Below are positions 1 through 11,949 of a stretch of DNA of 64,000 nt, piece after piece. Where the stretch lies: contig CAMRHE010000166.1 of the NCBI GenBank assembly GCA_947044405.1, positions 2,667,501 through 2,731,500 of the forward strand. The letters run 5' to 3'. Under the pieces are notes generated by a model. It worked only from the letters and a program-made list of their open reading frames with translations, was not told the origin of the DNA and ran no database searches. How positions within the stretch are numbered: the stretch's first letter is position 1; each line of letters starts with the position of its first letter. The stretch comes from Leptodactylus fallax. Taxonomy: Eukaryota; Chordata; Amphibia; Anura; Leptodactylidae. Both the position numbers and the translations under genes were made by a program.

Positions 1-525
1 TGCCAGGGGATTGTGCAATGCTGGGACGAGTGACAGGTGGATGTGGTTTGGTCTCACAGTGGCCGTAATGAATGAGATCAGTGGCTGGAGCTTGAAGTGA
101 GTTGGTTTTCTGAGACTAGAGGGAGTAATGTATCAAGTCCTGTCCTCTAGAATTCTGGCATCAATAAGTTGCAAAAGGAGAGACAGGCAACTTTTGTACC
201 ATACTTGCACAAACATTTTGGATCTTTATCATATTTACAACACTCTCTGCACTTGAACAAACTGAGGATGTGCAGGCTACATTCACACACCCGTACAGAT
301 TCTCAGCGTGTTTTTCATAACCAAGTTGGCATCCTGTGTGGCATCTGCTTTTTTTCAGTGACACATTGATTTCAGTGGAAAAGTTAGGTCAGAGAAAACA
401 GAGCCATGTTTCCAATGAAAAAGTAGAGCATGCCATACTTTTTCACAAATCACAGAGCACTTGGCCATGAATTCCAGCTGTGAATAGAGCCTAAGTCTGT
501 CAAGCAGGAAAAAATTACTTTGAGG
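1..525. other. No feature recognised
   Basis: I see no gene, RNA or clear repeat structure here. The open frames near 161-369 are short, overlap on both strands, and resemble no family I know. Confidence 0.4.
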
Positions 526-850
526 TTAAGGCCCCATGTAGCGACCCGCAGCAGAATAGCGCTGCGGGAAAAACTGAGGCGGTAACACATTGCATTTTTT
601 CCCACAGCGCTTTTCACAGAATTCTCTGCGGACTTTCTGCTTCCATTATACCTATAGGGAAAACACTAGTGTTTCCGTAGGTATAATTGACATGCTCCGA
701 TTTAAAAAAACACGGCGTTTTTGACATCACAGCATTTCCACTGCAGATATTTTTCTGCAATGTGTGGATGGGATTATCCAGAATCCCATCTACTTTGCAG
801 GTACTGTAAAAGCGTAAAACATAGCATTTACGCTATGTGGGGCCCCAGCC
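526..850. mobile_element. MITE, family with GGCCCCAYGTAGCG ends (copy 1)
   Basis: The left end reads TTAAGGCCCCATGTAGCG. The right end, read on the other strand, is GGGGCCCCACATAGCG, so the segment of about 325 bp has imperfect terminal inverted repeats. Its interior matches the copy at 1239-1567 in inverse orientation; shared blocks include the 'tcccatccacacattgca' stretch and its complement. There is no coding capacity, so it is non-autonomous. The superfamily is not certain because I could not fix a target-site duplication. Confidence 0.6.
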
Positions 851-1238
851 TGAAAAACAGATGCAACATCCATTTGTTTCACTGCTGTTTTGTTTTTTGC
901 TCATGGGGGAGGGGGGGGGGGGCAAGGGGATGGACACAAACAGATCCTGATCAACCCTACTCACTTTTCCTTCCATGATGTTTAACAGAATGTGCAATGG
1001 AGGCTCCTTAAAGAACCTATAATGTAGATGTGACCATAGACTTATCGGGACTGCTTAGGGATGTCCGTCACAGACATTCTGCAGCAGACCGTCATGGGCG
1101 AAAAAAGTCCCTGTGCCACTTACAAAGATATCAGTATTAAAATGACATATAGTTAGTGGGGGCCCTGGAACAGATTTTCCATGTGCGTCCAGGAGCCTCA
1201 AGTTACACCTCCCACCGTGCCCTAGCACACTTTGCATA

Positions 1239-1567
1239 CTTAGGCTGAAGCCCCATATTTCGAAAACGCTGCGTTTTACAGTACAGTACCTGTTACCAGT
1301 CCCATCCACACATTGCAAAAAAAAAAAAAATTCTGCAGCGGAAAAGCTGCGTTTTCCAAAACACCTGCATTTTTGAAAATCACAGCATATCAATTCTACC
1401 TGCGGAAATGCTGGCGTAATCTGTACAGGTATAATAGGGGTAGAACGTCCACAAAGGAAAATCTGCAAAAATACAATTAAAAATACTGTGGAAAAAAACG
1501 CAATGCGTTTCTGCCGGGTTTTTTTTTTTTTTTTTATGCGTTTCGCTACGTGGGGCCTTAGCCTTAA
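1239..1567. mobile_element. MITE, GGCCCCAYGTAGCG family (copy 2)
   Basis: The right end reads, on the minus strand, TTAAGGCTAAGGCCCCACGT followed by AGCGAAACGC. The left end is a diverged TTAGGCTGAAGCCCCATATT. The interior corresponds to the 526-850 copy in the other direction, so the two lie in inverse orientation 0.4 kb apart. The 207-codon minus frame at 1055-1678 runs through poly-T tracts of this MITE and is not a gene. Confidence 0.6.
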
Positions 1568-2408
1568 ACACAAGCAATTTTTCCAAGGTTCTACCTGACC
1601 TTCCCAGGCTCCATTAATAATTTTTATCAAATTATAAGGCACCACATTATCAACATCACCCACTAAATACTCAATCACATTATGTATTCAGCTTTTCCAG
1701 TATCCACCCAGCTTTCTTATTATTTCCATTTTGGCCACATTTCTTCTGCCACAGCATTTCTATAATTTTCTCTAAATGCCCTTACAACTAGTCCTGCCCA
1801 CAACCATACCCACATCCACTGTATTTATGTGAACATGTTTCCCACCCACCACTCTCACTCACAGTATTATGTAAAGATATGTCTGCTAGCACATTTTTGG
1901 GGTAGATTTCTCTAAAAATGAAATGCATATATAGAGTTCAAATGTTTAATATTTGTAGTCCTCTGCATAAGAGAGGACCACCATCTCAATAGGCATTGCA
2001 TTGTTACAATCATTTAACTCCTAATATTGGCTGAAACCTGAGGTTACTTTTACAAAGTGTCTATTCAGACTTAGCAGTTCTGTACGAAACTGCAGCGCAG
2101 CTGACCCATTACTGCAAACGTGTGCTAACCCATTACTTTCGAAGTCCTTATACACAAGTCAGTGAGCCCAGGGCAAAACTCAGGACATGTCCTATACCTG
2201 TTCATTTTGCAGCCTGAATTCACTGAAGGAAATCACTGGGTTTGTGGAGGCGTACGGACATCATCCATGTGCTGACCCTGCACAGCAAAACTGCTACATC
2301 TGAATATACCTTTTAGAATTCTACTAAATATAGCACCTCTGGGAAGTCCTGCATGATGCCAGTGACAATACCACAATTCTCATAGGACATGGGCACAAGC
2401 CTTACACT
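1568..2408. other. No gene seen
   Basis: AT-rich intergenic sequence with no recognisable coding region, RNA gene or terminal repeats. Confidence 0.4.
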
Positions 2409-2591
2409 GTCCAAATCAGGGGTGGACACAGACAGCTGAGGGCCCCTGTGCATGATCCGCTGTGGGCCCCTTGTTTTCCAGTATCTCAGCGCAGAGTGTC
2501 CCACATACATCACCACCCCAACAACCCACCAGCAATTGTTAGCCATGAAGTTCATTCGCTTATGTATTTACCTGCAATCTAGTAGACAGTA

Positions 2592-4158
2592 CAGTCATGG
2601 CCAAAAGTTTTGAGAATGACACAAATATTATATTTTCACATGATCTGCTGCCCTCTGGTTTTTATGTGTGTTTGTCAGATGTTTTTATCACATACAGAAA
2701 TATAATTGCATTCATATTATGAGTAACAGAAGCTTATATTGACAGTTAGAATGAGTTAATGCAGCAAGTCAATATTTGCAGTGTTGACCCTTCTTCTTCA
2801 GGACCTCTGCAATTCTCCCTGGCATGCTCTCAATCAACTTCTGGACCAAATCCTGACTGATAGCAGTCCATTATTGCAGAATCAATGCTTTAATTTTGTC
2901 TGAATTTGTTGCTTTTTGTTTGTCCACCCGTCTCTTGATGATTGACCACAAGTTCTCAATGGGATTAAGATCTGGGGAGTTTCCAGGCCATGGACCCAAA
3001 ATCTCTATGTTTTGTTCCCTGAGCCATTTAGTTATCACCTTTGCTTTATGGCAAGGTGCTCCATCATGCTGGAAAAGGCATTGTTGAGCGCCAAACTGCT
3101 CTTGGACGGTTGGGAGAAGTTGCTCTTGGAGGACATTCTGGTACCATTCTTTATTCATGGCTGTGTTTTTAGGCAAGACTGTGAGAGAGCCGATTCCCTT
3201 GGCTGAGAAGCAACCCCACACATGAATGGTTTCAGGATGCTTTACAGTTGGCATGAGACAAGACTGGTGGTAGCGCTCACCTCTTCTTCTCCGAATAAGC
3301 TGTTTTCCAGATGTTCCAAACAATGGAAAAGGGGATTCATCAGAGAAAATGACTTTACCCCAGTCCTCAGCAGTCCACTCCCTGTACCTTTTGCAGAATA
3401 TCAGTCTGTCCCTGATGTTTTTTCTGGAGAGAAGTGGCTTCTTTGCTGCCCTCCTTGAGACCAGGCCTTGCTCCAAGAGTCTCCGCCTCACAGTGCGTGC
3501 AGATGCACTCACACCTGCCTGCTGCCATTCCTCAGCAAGCTCTGCACTGCTGGTAGCCCGATCCCGCAGCTGAAACACTTTTAAGAGACGGTCCTGCCGC
3601 TTGCTGGTCTTTCTTGGGCGCCCTGGAGCCTTTTTGGCACCAATGGAACCTCTCTCCTTGAAGTTCTTGATGATGCGATAGATTGTTGACTGAGGTGCAA
3701 TCTTTCTAGCTGCAATACTCTTCCCAGTTAGGCCATTTTTGTGCAGTGCAATGATGACTGCACGTGTTTCTTTAGAGATAACCATGGTTAACAGAAGAGA
3801 AACAATGATGGCAAGCACCAACCTCCTTTTAAAGTGTCCAGTGGTGTCATTCTTACTTAATCATGACAGATTGATCTCCAGCCCTGTCCTCATCAACACC
3901 CACACCTGTGTTAATGGAGCAATCACTGAAACGATGTTAGGTGGTCCTTTTAAGGCAGGGCTGCAATGATGTTGAAATGTGTTTTGGGGGATAAAGTTCA
4001 TTTTCTAGGCAAATATTGACTTTGCAAGTAATTGCTGTTAAGCTGATCACTCTTTATAACATTCTGGAGTATATGCAAATTGCCATTAGAAAAACTGAAG
4101 CAGTAGACTTTGTAAAAATTAATATTTGTATCATTCTCAAAACTTTTGGCCATGACTG
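2592..4158 (-). mobile_element. Tc1/mariner transposon, family 1, copy A
   Basis: A complete element of 1,567 bp flanked by TA on each side. The outer ends are inverted copies beginning CAGTCATGGCCAAAAGTTTT. A second conserved motif, GCAAGTCAATATTTGC, lies about 175 bp inside the left end and about 130 bp inside the right end in inverse orientation, which is the IR/DR layout of many vertebrate Tc1-like elements. The transposase lies on the minus strand. A sister copy in the other orientation is at 52755-54312. Confidence 0.93.
2871..3821 (-). pseudogene. Tc1-like transposase (DD35E), truncated by one nonsense codon
   Basis: Cut-and-paste transposase acting in the nucleus on its own terminal repeats. 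The likely true start is the Met of MVISKETR, twelve residues into the open frame, because the upstream residues are hydrophobic and untypical. In order there is a paired-like DNA-binding domain (first helix-turn-helix around ALHKNGLTGKSIAARK), a GRPRKTS linker, a second helix-turn-helix, and an RNase H-like catalytic domain with D in SDESPF, D in QHDGAPCHKA and E in NPIENLW. Thirty-five residues separate the last two, so this is DD35E spacing, a spacing reported for the Traveler family of Tc1-like elements; that assignment is tentative. Compared with copy B, a GAA codon has become TAA near 2871, removing about 28 C-terminal residues. The catalytic triad is intact. Confidence 0.9.
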
Positions 4159-4255
4159 TAGAGGGGTGTTGTTAAGGTGTCAGGGCCCCTGCCTTACTGG
4201 GCCCCTGCGCAGATGCATGTGTTGTAGCAATGGTATATCCGCCCCTGGTCCAAAT

Positions 4256-5600
4256 ACCCCCATTCTCTCTTCAAAGCCCACCTGTGCTGAAGTGCCAGCC
4301 ACCAGGTCCTTCCACTATGAGATGGCGCCACATGCCAGCACTGCTCCACTCCCCTGGCAGAACCATCTGGAGAGGCTTGTGAGTCAGGCCAAACCTTATG
4401 CTTCAAGCTTCAGGTCACCTGTCCTGTGGTTAGTGGAACACTATGAAGACAGGTGACCCCATAAACCCCCTGATATCTCCCTGGGCCCCTCTCCCACGTC
4501 TTCTCCCTATTTATTACATCTGTCTATATATACATCTGTGTGTGTCAAGCTTGCCATTCTCCCACACAGGTCCCCACATAGTTGACGTGTTTGCCCATCC
4601 GCCCACCACCTTCCATAGCTGAGCAGTGTGTCAGAGGTATGCTATCCTATGGGGGCACACATGGCAGCGCTGAGTGAATGGGACCAGAGCGCTGTGCTGC
4701 CTACAAGCCCTGACTTGTCCACGAGCACATGTCACTGCCCCGCCGCCTCCTCAGCCTAAAAATACCCCCCAGCCGCCTGCAGACTGGACCAGTGTGCCCT
4801 GTCACATTACCCTGAGCAGCCTGGCATCCCAGCGCTGCAGACCACACACATACTGTAAAGCTACTATACATTATTACTGTACATTATTACTATAGCCCAG
4901 CACTGAGTGCCCTCAGCATACAGATCACTGCCCCGGGCACAGATACCAGAGCACACACTACAGGCTATGCAGGTACTGACACACACAATGGCAGAGGTGC
5001 AATTCTTTGGGGCGCACACATCACTAGCAGCCCCCCAATGACTGGCACAGCAGTGATACATAGCCCGGGCATGTTCTTCCACACTCTGCTGCCAGTCTAT
5101 TATAGCATTACTGTCTGCCGCTCCCCAGGGCACACTATGTTGTCACTTACTTGGGATAAATCGCTGCGACTTGTGAGACTCGGATTCAGGTGACACTGGG
5201 CACTGGAGGTTGATGAAATCCCGTGAAATCTTCATACATTGCATTCAAGTTGACGGACACAAGCTCCGCCCCTTGTCCCGCGGTTGGTAGGTGTCCTCAG
5301 TGTGGGCGGAGTTATGTAAATAGAATCTGTGTAAACAAAGAAGCGTGCTGCAGTGTAGAGGAGGTGTGAGCTGTGCTGTGGTCATGTACACAAGGGGTGA
5401 ATGGCACACTCCTATACTGTGTCCCCTGACTAAATATGTTTCATCAAATTCCCCAAGGCTTGTGTCATCATATTAACCCTTTCAGGAACAATGTGGCTAT
5501 GGGACATATATCTGCATCTGCAATACACAGCAATAAGAAACGTTGTGATGTTATACAGGGAAAGGATCAACGGAAAGAAAAACTCACCATTCTATATATA
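4256..5600. other. No gene seen; GC-richer patch around 5160-5360
   Basis: No coding sequence recognised. Around 5250-5320 there are two GC-box-like motifs (CTCCGCCCCTT and GGGCGGAGTT) in opposite orientation and a few CpGs. This could be a promoter remnant, but no start site, exon or downstream gene supports it. Confidence 0.3.
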
Positions 5601-5602
5601 TA

Positions 5603-5800
5603 TAAAGCCTCCCCTACAGTATAATCTGCCCTCCAGAGCCTCCCTCACAGTATAATCTGCCCCCCAGAGCCTCCTCTACAGTATAATCTGCCCCCCAGAG
5701 CCTCCTCTATAGTATAATCTGCCCCCCAGAGCCTCCCCACAGTATAATCTGCCCCCCAGAGCCTCCCCACAGTATAATCTGCTCCCCAGTGCCCCCTCTG
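5603..5800. repeat. Minisatellite, ~31-bp unit
   Basis: Six to seven tandem units of about 30-31 bp built on AGTATAATCTGCCCCCCAG, with small changes at the CCTCCCCTACAG joint. The minus-strand frames at 5645-5889, rich in repeated GGRLYCRGG-like residues, are products of this array and not genes. Confidence 0.85.
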
Positions 5801-6129
5801 TATAATGCTCCACAGTGGTTGGAAGCATCGAGCCACTTCATTAGTAGAAATGGGCGTACCCCACGAGATTCATTTCGACAAATATTCATGAGGTTTGCTA
5901 GCCAACCCCCCCCACCCCCCGGTTTGTTTCAACGCTTATATTGTACTCTGGGATCCCCTGAGACTCCAGAGTATAATATGTAGAGGCCCAGGCGAGGTGA
6001 GTTAAAATAACAATTATAATCATCTTGCCTCACCTCTCCTGTGCATCCTACAGTCCCCTGACATTCTCCTTAGGTCTCTTCCAGCTTCTGGCTGACATCA
6101 CACAACCAACTCTGACTTCAACCAACTCT

Positions 6130-9100
6130 GTCAACTGAAAAATAAAAATGTTACGCATCTCAGAAGATGGCGATGCAAAAAAAATTGATTTATGTCCCCA
6201 AATGGGATTTTGTTCTGCAAAATTAGTAACACATAATAAAACAGTATAAATTAGGTATGGCCGTAATCATACCGACCTGCAGAATAAAGGTAACATGTTA
6301 CTTATGCTGTATGCTGCACGGAAAAACTTTTAAAAGGTAAAACGCGATGCCAGAATTTTTTTTTTTTAAATCCCAAAAAAAAAAAAGTTAATAAAATTTA
6401 TTATATAAGTTATAGGCACCCAAAAATCATGTCATTACATAATCTCATCCCGCAAAAAAACAGCCCTCATATGGCTACATCACAAGAAGGATAAAAAAAA
6501 AAAAAAATAGTTTGTACAATGTGAAGACAAAAACCCCAAAAATTGCCAAATCATTAGGACACAACTGGCTGCGGTAGGAAGGGAATGTATAAACTGTGCG
6601 AGCGTATATCAGGGGACACCCCAGATTTAGAGTTTACAAGGGAAAAGAAACCAGAAGTAACCCCCAGAGTGATACTGGGGATATAGTAGGGAATTTGGTG
6701 TTCCCAATGTACTCCGCACAGCTTACATATTCACTTTTCCCCATCCGCTGTGCATTCACATCTGGGATACTAATGCTCACTACACCCCTTTATAAATTCT
6801 TTGAGGGGTGCAGCTTTTAAAATGGGGTCACTCCCTAGGGTATTTCACTTTTCTGGCACCTTAGAGGCTCTGCAAACATGACATGTCAACCAGATAGCAA
6901 ACATCTGAATCTGCGCTCCAAAAGCCACATAGCGCTCCTTCCCTTCTGTGCCCTGCTGTGTGGCCAAACTGCAGTTTATGCCCACATGTATGACACTGTT
7001 GGATCCAGGATAATGTACTTAATGTTATATGTGGGTATAAACTGATATTTGGGCACAGCCGGGCACAAAAGGGAAGGAGCGCTATTTGGTTTTTTTGGAG
7101 CACAGTTTGGTTTTTGAATATGATGACACTTTTGTAGAGCTCCTGAAATGCCAGTAAAGTGAAATCCCCTGACATGTGACCCCATTTGGGAAACTACTTT
7201 TTAAAAGGTGAAAATGGCAATTTTTCCAGGAATACATAATTTCAGTGCATAATATGTTGTGCCCAACTTGTATCAGAGATGAACACTCTAAAAGCTGTTG
7301 TGCCTGGGATACCCGCTTACCAGTTTTTGGAGTGTGTGTCTCTGCTGACACAAGCTGGGCACAATATATCGGGCACTAAAACGGCGAATCTCTGGAAAAA
7401 TTGCAATTTAATGGCATTAAATACGGTATCCTAGATACAACAGTGTCATACAGGTGAGCATAAACTGCCATTTGGGCACACAGCAGTATGGAGATGTGAA
7501 GGATCTCTATGTGCATTTGGAGCATAGATTGTTGGTTTTTGGATGCCATGTCACTTTGCAGAGAACCTATAATTGCCCCTACAAAGTGGGGTCACTTCTT
7601 AGGGAATTTCAAGTTACTGGCACCTCCAGGGCTTTGCAAAAACAACATGGCATCCCGAAAATCCCTCTAAATCTATACTCCAAAAGTATATGTTGTGCCC
7701 AGCATGGTGGCACATGCTGGGCACAACATATTGGGCACTGAAATGGCATATGAGATTTGAAAATTGCAATTCTCCTTCTGTACCATCTGCTTTGCAGTAC
7801 CATTTGGAAAAGCTTGTGGGGTCAAAATGCTCAGTATACCTCTACATGAATTCCTTAAAGGGGTATTCCCACGAACATAACCCTTTTTAAATTTGTAGAT
7901 AATTAAAAGTTAAACATTTTTGCAAATATAAGTAATTAAACATTTTGAGGAGTTTTAAAGATTTTCTCTAAATATCTTGTGGTCACGAGTTGTTGTCTTG
8001 ATAGGTTGCCAATGGATACGACCATGAATGCAGGAACTTTCTAAGGTCAGAAAATCAGCCATAATTTGCCTTATTGTGGCTGGGATATCTTCTGATACAT
8101 GTAGTGTCCCTGCCTGATAAACTAGCTACAATAAGAAAACCATGGGTTCCTGACAAGTTCCAGACCATAGAAAGTTTCTGCATACGTGGTCGTATCCATT
8201 GGCAACCGATCAAGACAACAGACTGTCACCACTAACATAGAGAAAATCTTTAAAACTCTACAGAATTTTTAGCTACTTATATTTGCAAAAATCTTTAACT
8301 CTGCATTATCTACAAATGTAAATATGATTATGTTCATGGGAATACCTCTTTAAGGGGGATTCCACTGTTGTGGTACCTCTAGAGCTCTGCAAATGCGACA
8401 TGGTGCCTATAAACCATTCCAGTAAAATCAGAGCTCCAAAAGACAAATAATGCTCCTTCGCTTCCGAGCCCTCCTCTGTTCCCAAACAGCGGTTCTTGAC
8501 CACAAATGGGGCATTGCTATACTTGGGAGAAATTGTGTAGCAATATAGGCCACTTTATTACCTGGCAAAAGGGAAAAAAATTATGAAAAAGTACATATAA
8601 CTGTAGAAATAATAATTTTTTCTAATTGATGGACAAATTCAGATAAGTTCAGTGAAAAACCTGGGGGTTCAAAATGGTCATATCACCCCTAGATGAATTC
8701 CTTAAGGGGTCTAGTTTCCAAAATGGGTCACTTTTGGGGGTTTTCCACTGTTGTCGTACCTCTAGGGCTCTGCAAATGCAATATGGTGTCTAAAAACTAT
8801 CCTAATGAAATCACTTCACCAAAATCCATAAAGGTGCTCTTTAATTTCTGAGGACTGTGTTTGAGTCACGTTGGGCAGTAGGGCCACCACTGGAATATTT
8901 CTACAAACTGCAGAATCAGAGTTATAAATATTATGGTAAGTTTTGCTGTTAACCCCATCTTTGTCACAGGAAAAACTGGTTTGAAATGGAAAATGTGCAT
9001 AAAAGATGACATTTGGAAATTTAATCTCCATTTTGAATTAATTCCTGTAGAACACCTAAAGGGTTAACAAAGTTCATATACACTGTTTTGAATAATTTGA

Positions 9101-9598
9101 GGAGTACAGTTTCTAAAATGGGGTTATTTATGGGTGTTTTCTATTATATAGGCCCCTCAAAGTCACTTCAGAACTGAATAGTTCCCTAGAAAACAGACTC
9201 TTGAAGTTTTCTTTGAAAATTGCTTGAGTTTGCTACTAAACTTATAAGTCTTCTAACATTCTAGAAAAGTAAAAGGACATTAAAGAAACAATGCCAAATA
9301 AAGTAGACATATGGTAAATGTTAATTATTAAGAATTTTATGTGATATGACTATGACAAAATTGATAATTATATGAAGTTTTGAGTAAATTGTCCTTTTTT
9401 TTTTTTTAACAAACACAAAGTATAATAACCAAAATTTACAATCAACATAAAATACAATGTGTCACGAAAAAACAATCTTTCAATCACCTAGATAGATAAA
9501 TGCATTATGAAGGTATTCTCACATAAAGTAAAAGATGTGGTCTGAGCATTAAGACCCAAACTACCCTGCATCATTAAGGGGTTAATGTTTGTGGGACA
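6130..9598. repeat. Composite repeat with degenerate ~380-bp internal units
   Basis: Related blocks recur with the phrase 'gggctctgcaaatg..acatgg' at about 6869, 7630, 8387 and 8766, and in inverse orientation near 7130. After subtracting the MITE at 7859-8349, spacings are multiples of or close to about 380 bp, apart from one shorter interval. The right end, read on the minus strand, begins TTAACCCCTTAATGATGCAG, which also starts the repeat at 17361-18617. I do not recognise a coding region. The element class is unknown; the TTAA-like end suggests a large non-autonomous DNA transposon. Confidence 0.55.
7859..8349. mobile_element. Foldback MITE with TTAA target site
   Basis: About 491 bp, flanked by TTAA at 7855-7858 and 8350-8353. 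The ends are inverted copies of AGGGGTATTCCCAYGAACAT, and the two arms match over about 200 bp, so nearly the whole element can fold into a hairpin. No coding capacity. TTAA duplications are typical of piggyBac- and Kolobok-type elements; the superfamily is inferred only from this. It is inserted in a unit of the surrounding repeat, and the empty version of the site is visible at about 8692-8710. Confidence 0.85.
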
Positions 9599-10416
9599 AA
9601 TTGTTCTTCATTCCTTTTACTGAGTTCACTGTGCAGTCAAAATGACATGTCACTTGTAGTTTATGTTTTGGTGCAATTCTGGGGATAGAAAATTTATATA
9701 ATTTTATTTAAATTTTAACCCTTTAACAAAAATCCAAAACTTTGCAAAACATTTTTTTCTTAATGTTGGAATATTCTGACACCCCTAACTATCTTATATT
9801 TCCATTTACGAGGGTTTTTTTCTTTTTTGCGGAGCCAGGTGTACTTTTTAGTCATACCGTTTTAGGGGAATGTCTGTTGCTTTTAGTCAAATATTTATCA
9901 GAGGCAAAACAGTGAAAAAATGGCGGTTCGGCACTTTTGTTTTTTTTTTTCCCGCTACGGCGTTCACTGCAAAGGAAAAATATTTTTATAATTTTATAGA
10001 ACAGGGGTTTTTCAGAGTGTACTCTGATTGCGGGCATTAGCTCCGGGTCTCCGCTGTACAAATGCCACTGTGCTGTACACATAATACCCTCACCAGTGGC
10101 AACCAAGTATCACACACATAATACCTTAAGCAACACCAAATATTGCATTACAGCATAAAAGTACAGTACAAAAATACCAACGACCAGCAGAAAATGTCTC
10201 TGAGAAGAGCCAAACACCACAATGCAGCATACTATACTGATCCAAACATACCAAATACCACAGTGCAGAAAAATATCACACCCTACCAAATCCATTCAGG
10301 ATAAAATACCTCAGAAGCGCCAAACACCACAGTGGAGCAGCACATCAAATCACAGCAGCCCCAGACAAATAGCATTGTGCAAGGTTAGTCCTGCATACAT
10401 CCGCACACACATTGTG
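9599..10416. other. No gene seen
   Basis: AT-rich, with poly-T runs and a stretch (10090-10360) of loosely repeated 'accacagtgcag' and 'ataccaaa' words that may be a decayed tandem repeat. No coding region recognised. Confidence 0.35.
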
Positions 10417-11690
10417 AGTAAATAACTTTGTTTCAAGCATGTGATACTCGATCAAACTCATCTGTGTCAAGTAACAGGTGTGGGCAATATAAAAATCACA
10501 CCTGAAACCAGGTAAAAAGGAGAGAAGTTGACTCAATCTTTGTGGGTCTGTATGTGCCACACTAAGCATGGAGAACAGAAACAGGAGAAGAAAACTGTCT
10601 GAGGACTTGAGAACCAAAATTGTGGAAAAATATCAACAATCTCAAAGTTACAAGTCCATCTCCAGAGATATTGATGTTCCTTTGTCCACAGCAACATAAT
10701 CGAGAAGTTTACAACCGATGGCACTGTAGTTAATCTCCCTGGACATGGATGGAAGAAAAAAAATTGTTGAAAGGTTGCAACACAGGATAGTCTGGATGGT
10801 GGATAAGCAGTCCAAATCAAGTTCCAAAGAAATTCAAACTATCTGTCAATATTTGAATGAAATGAAATGCTATGGCAGGAGGACCCCCTGCTGACACAGA
10901 GACATAAAAAAGTTAGACTGCAGTTTGCCAAAATGTACGTGAGCAAGCCAAAATCCTTCTGGGAAAACTTCTTGTCGACAGATGAGACTAAGATAGAGCT
11001 TTATGGTAAAGCACATCATACTACTGTTTACTGAAAACAGAAGGAGATCTACAAAGAAAAGAACACAGTACCAACAGTCAAATATGGTGGAAGTTCAAAT
11101 ATGTTTTGAGGTTGTTTTACTGCCTCTGGCACTGGGTGCCTTGACTGTGTGCAAGGCATCATGAAATCTGAAGATTACCAAAGGATTTTTAGTCTCAATG
11201 TAGGGCCCAGTGTCAGAAAGATGGGTTTGCATCCTAGGTCATGGGTCTTCCAGCAGGACAATGACACCAAGCATACTTCAAAAAGCATCCAGAAATGGAT
11301 GGAAACAAAGCCCTGGAGAATTCTCCAGTGGCCAACAATGAGTCTGGATCTAAATCACATTGAACACCTGTGGAGACATCTTAAAATTGCTGTTGGGAGA
11401 AGCTATCCTTCAAATAAGAGAGACCAGGAGCAGTTTGCAAAAGAAGAGTGGTCCAAAATTCCAATTGAGTGGTGTAAGAAGCTTGTCAATGGTTATAGGA
11501 AGCAACTGATTTCAGTTATTTTTCCAAAGGGTGTGCAACCAAATATTAAGTTGAGGGTGCCAGTAATTTTGTCCAGCCCATTTTTGGAGTTTTGAAAGAA
11601 ATCATTTTTCAAATTTTTTTTTTCTGTTGTTCTAATACCCACAAAGAAGTAACACTGTTTCTTTTTTTCTGTATAAAACCATACATGCAT
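10417..11690 (+). pseudogene. Decayed Tc1-like transposase (DD34E fossil)
   Basis: The start of the transposase is visible at 10568 (MENRNRRRKLSEDLRTKIVE), followed by helix-turn-helix residues, then indels and stops. The longest open stretch is 11149-11595, which contains QQDNDTKHTSK and NHIEHLW with 34 residues between the catalytic D and E. The last part reads into the characteristic PKGVQPNI tail. The first part of the catalytic domain, near 10970-11100 ('cagatgagactaagatagagc', 'aaatatggtggaag'), is out of frame. No terminal inverted repeat is left on either side of this copy. It is much older than the Tc1 copies A-D and cannot be active. Confidence 0.85.
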
Positions 11691-11884
11691 ATGAAAATGG
11701 AGGCATTTGGAGGTACAGTAGGACTCCATAGAAGTATTATTATTACAGCTTTGTACAACCTATTAGGCTTATTTTTAGGCATGAGCTGATCCTGAGATCT
11801 TGGTGGATGGCGTATGACCTTGTTTGAGACTACCATACCTGAGCAAGCCCAATAACTGGAAGTGTTTCTAAAGTGTTGTGAGTA

Positions 11885-11945
11885 CAGTCATGCCCGTAAG
11901 TGTAGGCACCCCTGAATTTTTTTCCAGAAAATTAGTGCTGAGTTC
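11885..11945. repeat. Isolated Tc1 terminal inverted repeat
   Basis: The block starting CAGTCATGCCCGTAAGTGTA is a Tc1-type outer end preceded by TA. From memory of the family it belongs to the same group as the fossil just upstream, but it points away from that fossil. It stops at about 11945, where an L2-like fragment begins, so it is a stranded element end. Confidence 0.65.
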
Positions 11946-11949
11946 TATG

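Larger units (their letters stand above)
2417..4247. mobile_element. hAT-like non-autonomous element interrupted by Tc1 copy A
   Basis: The element starts CAGGGGTGGACACAG and ends with the complement of CAGGGGCGGATATACC. It is bounded on both sides by the same 8-bp word GTCCAAAT (2409-2416 and 4248-4255). CAGGGG-type ends with an 8-bp target duplication are hallmarks of hAT transposons. Removing the Tc1 insertion at 2592-4158 with its TA leaves an element of only about 262 bp with no coding capacity, so it must have depended on a transposase supplied elsewhere. The Tc1 copy is therefore younger than this element. Confidence 0.8.

Noticed and set aside
1055..1678. 207-codon minus-strand frame
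   Set aside because: Covers a MITE and poly-T tracts; the Lys and Phe runs come from homopolymers and no domain is visible.
3222..3573. Plus-strand frames within Tc1 copy A (mirrored at 53329-53686 within copy B)
   Set aside because: They are antisense shadows of the transposase reading frame and occur identically in both copies for that reason.
5160..5360. Possible CpG-island promoter
   Set aside because: Only two GC boxes and low CpG density, with no exon downstream; noted but not called as a promoter.
5645..5889. Repeat-containing frames
   Set aside because: Translation of a 31-bp minisatellite.
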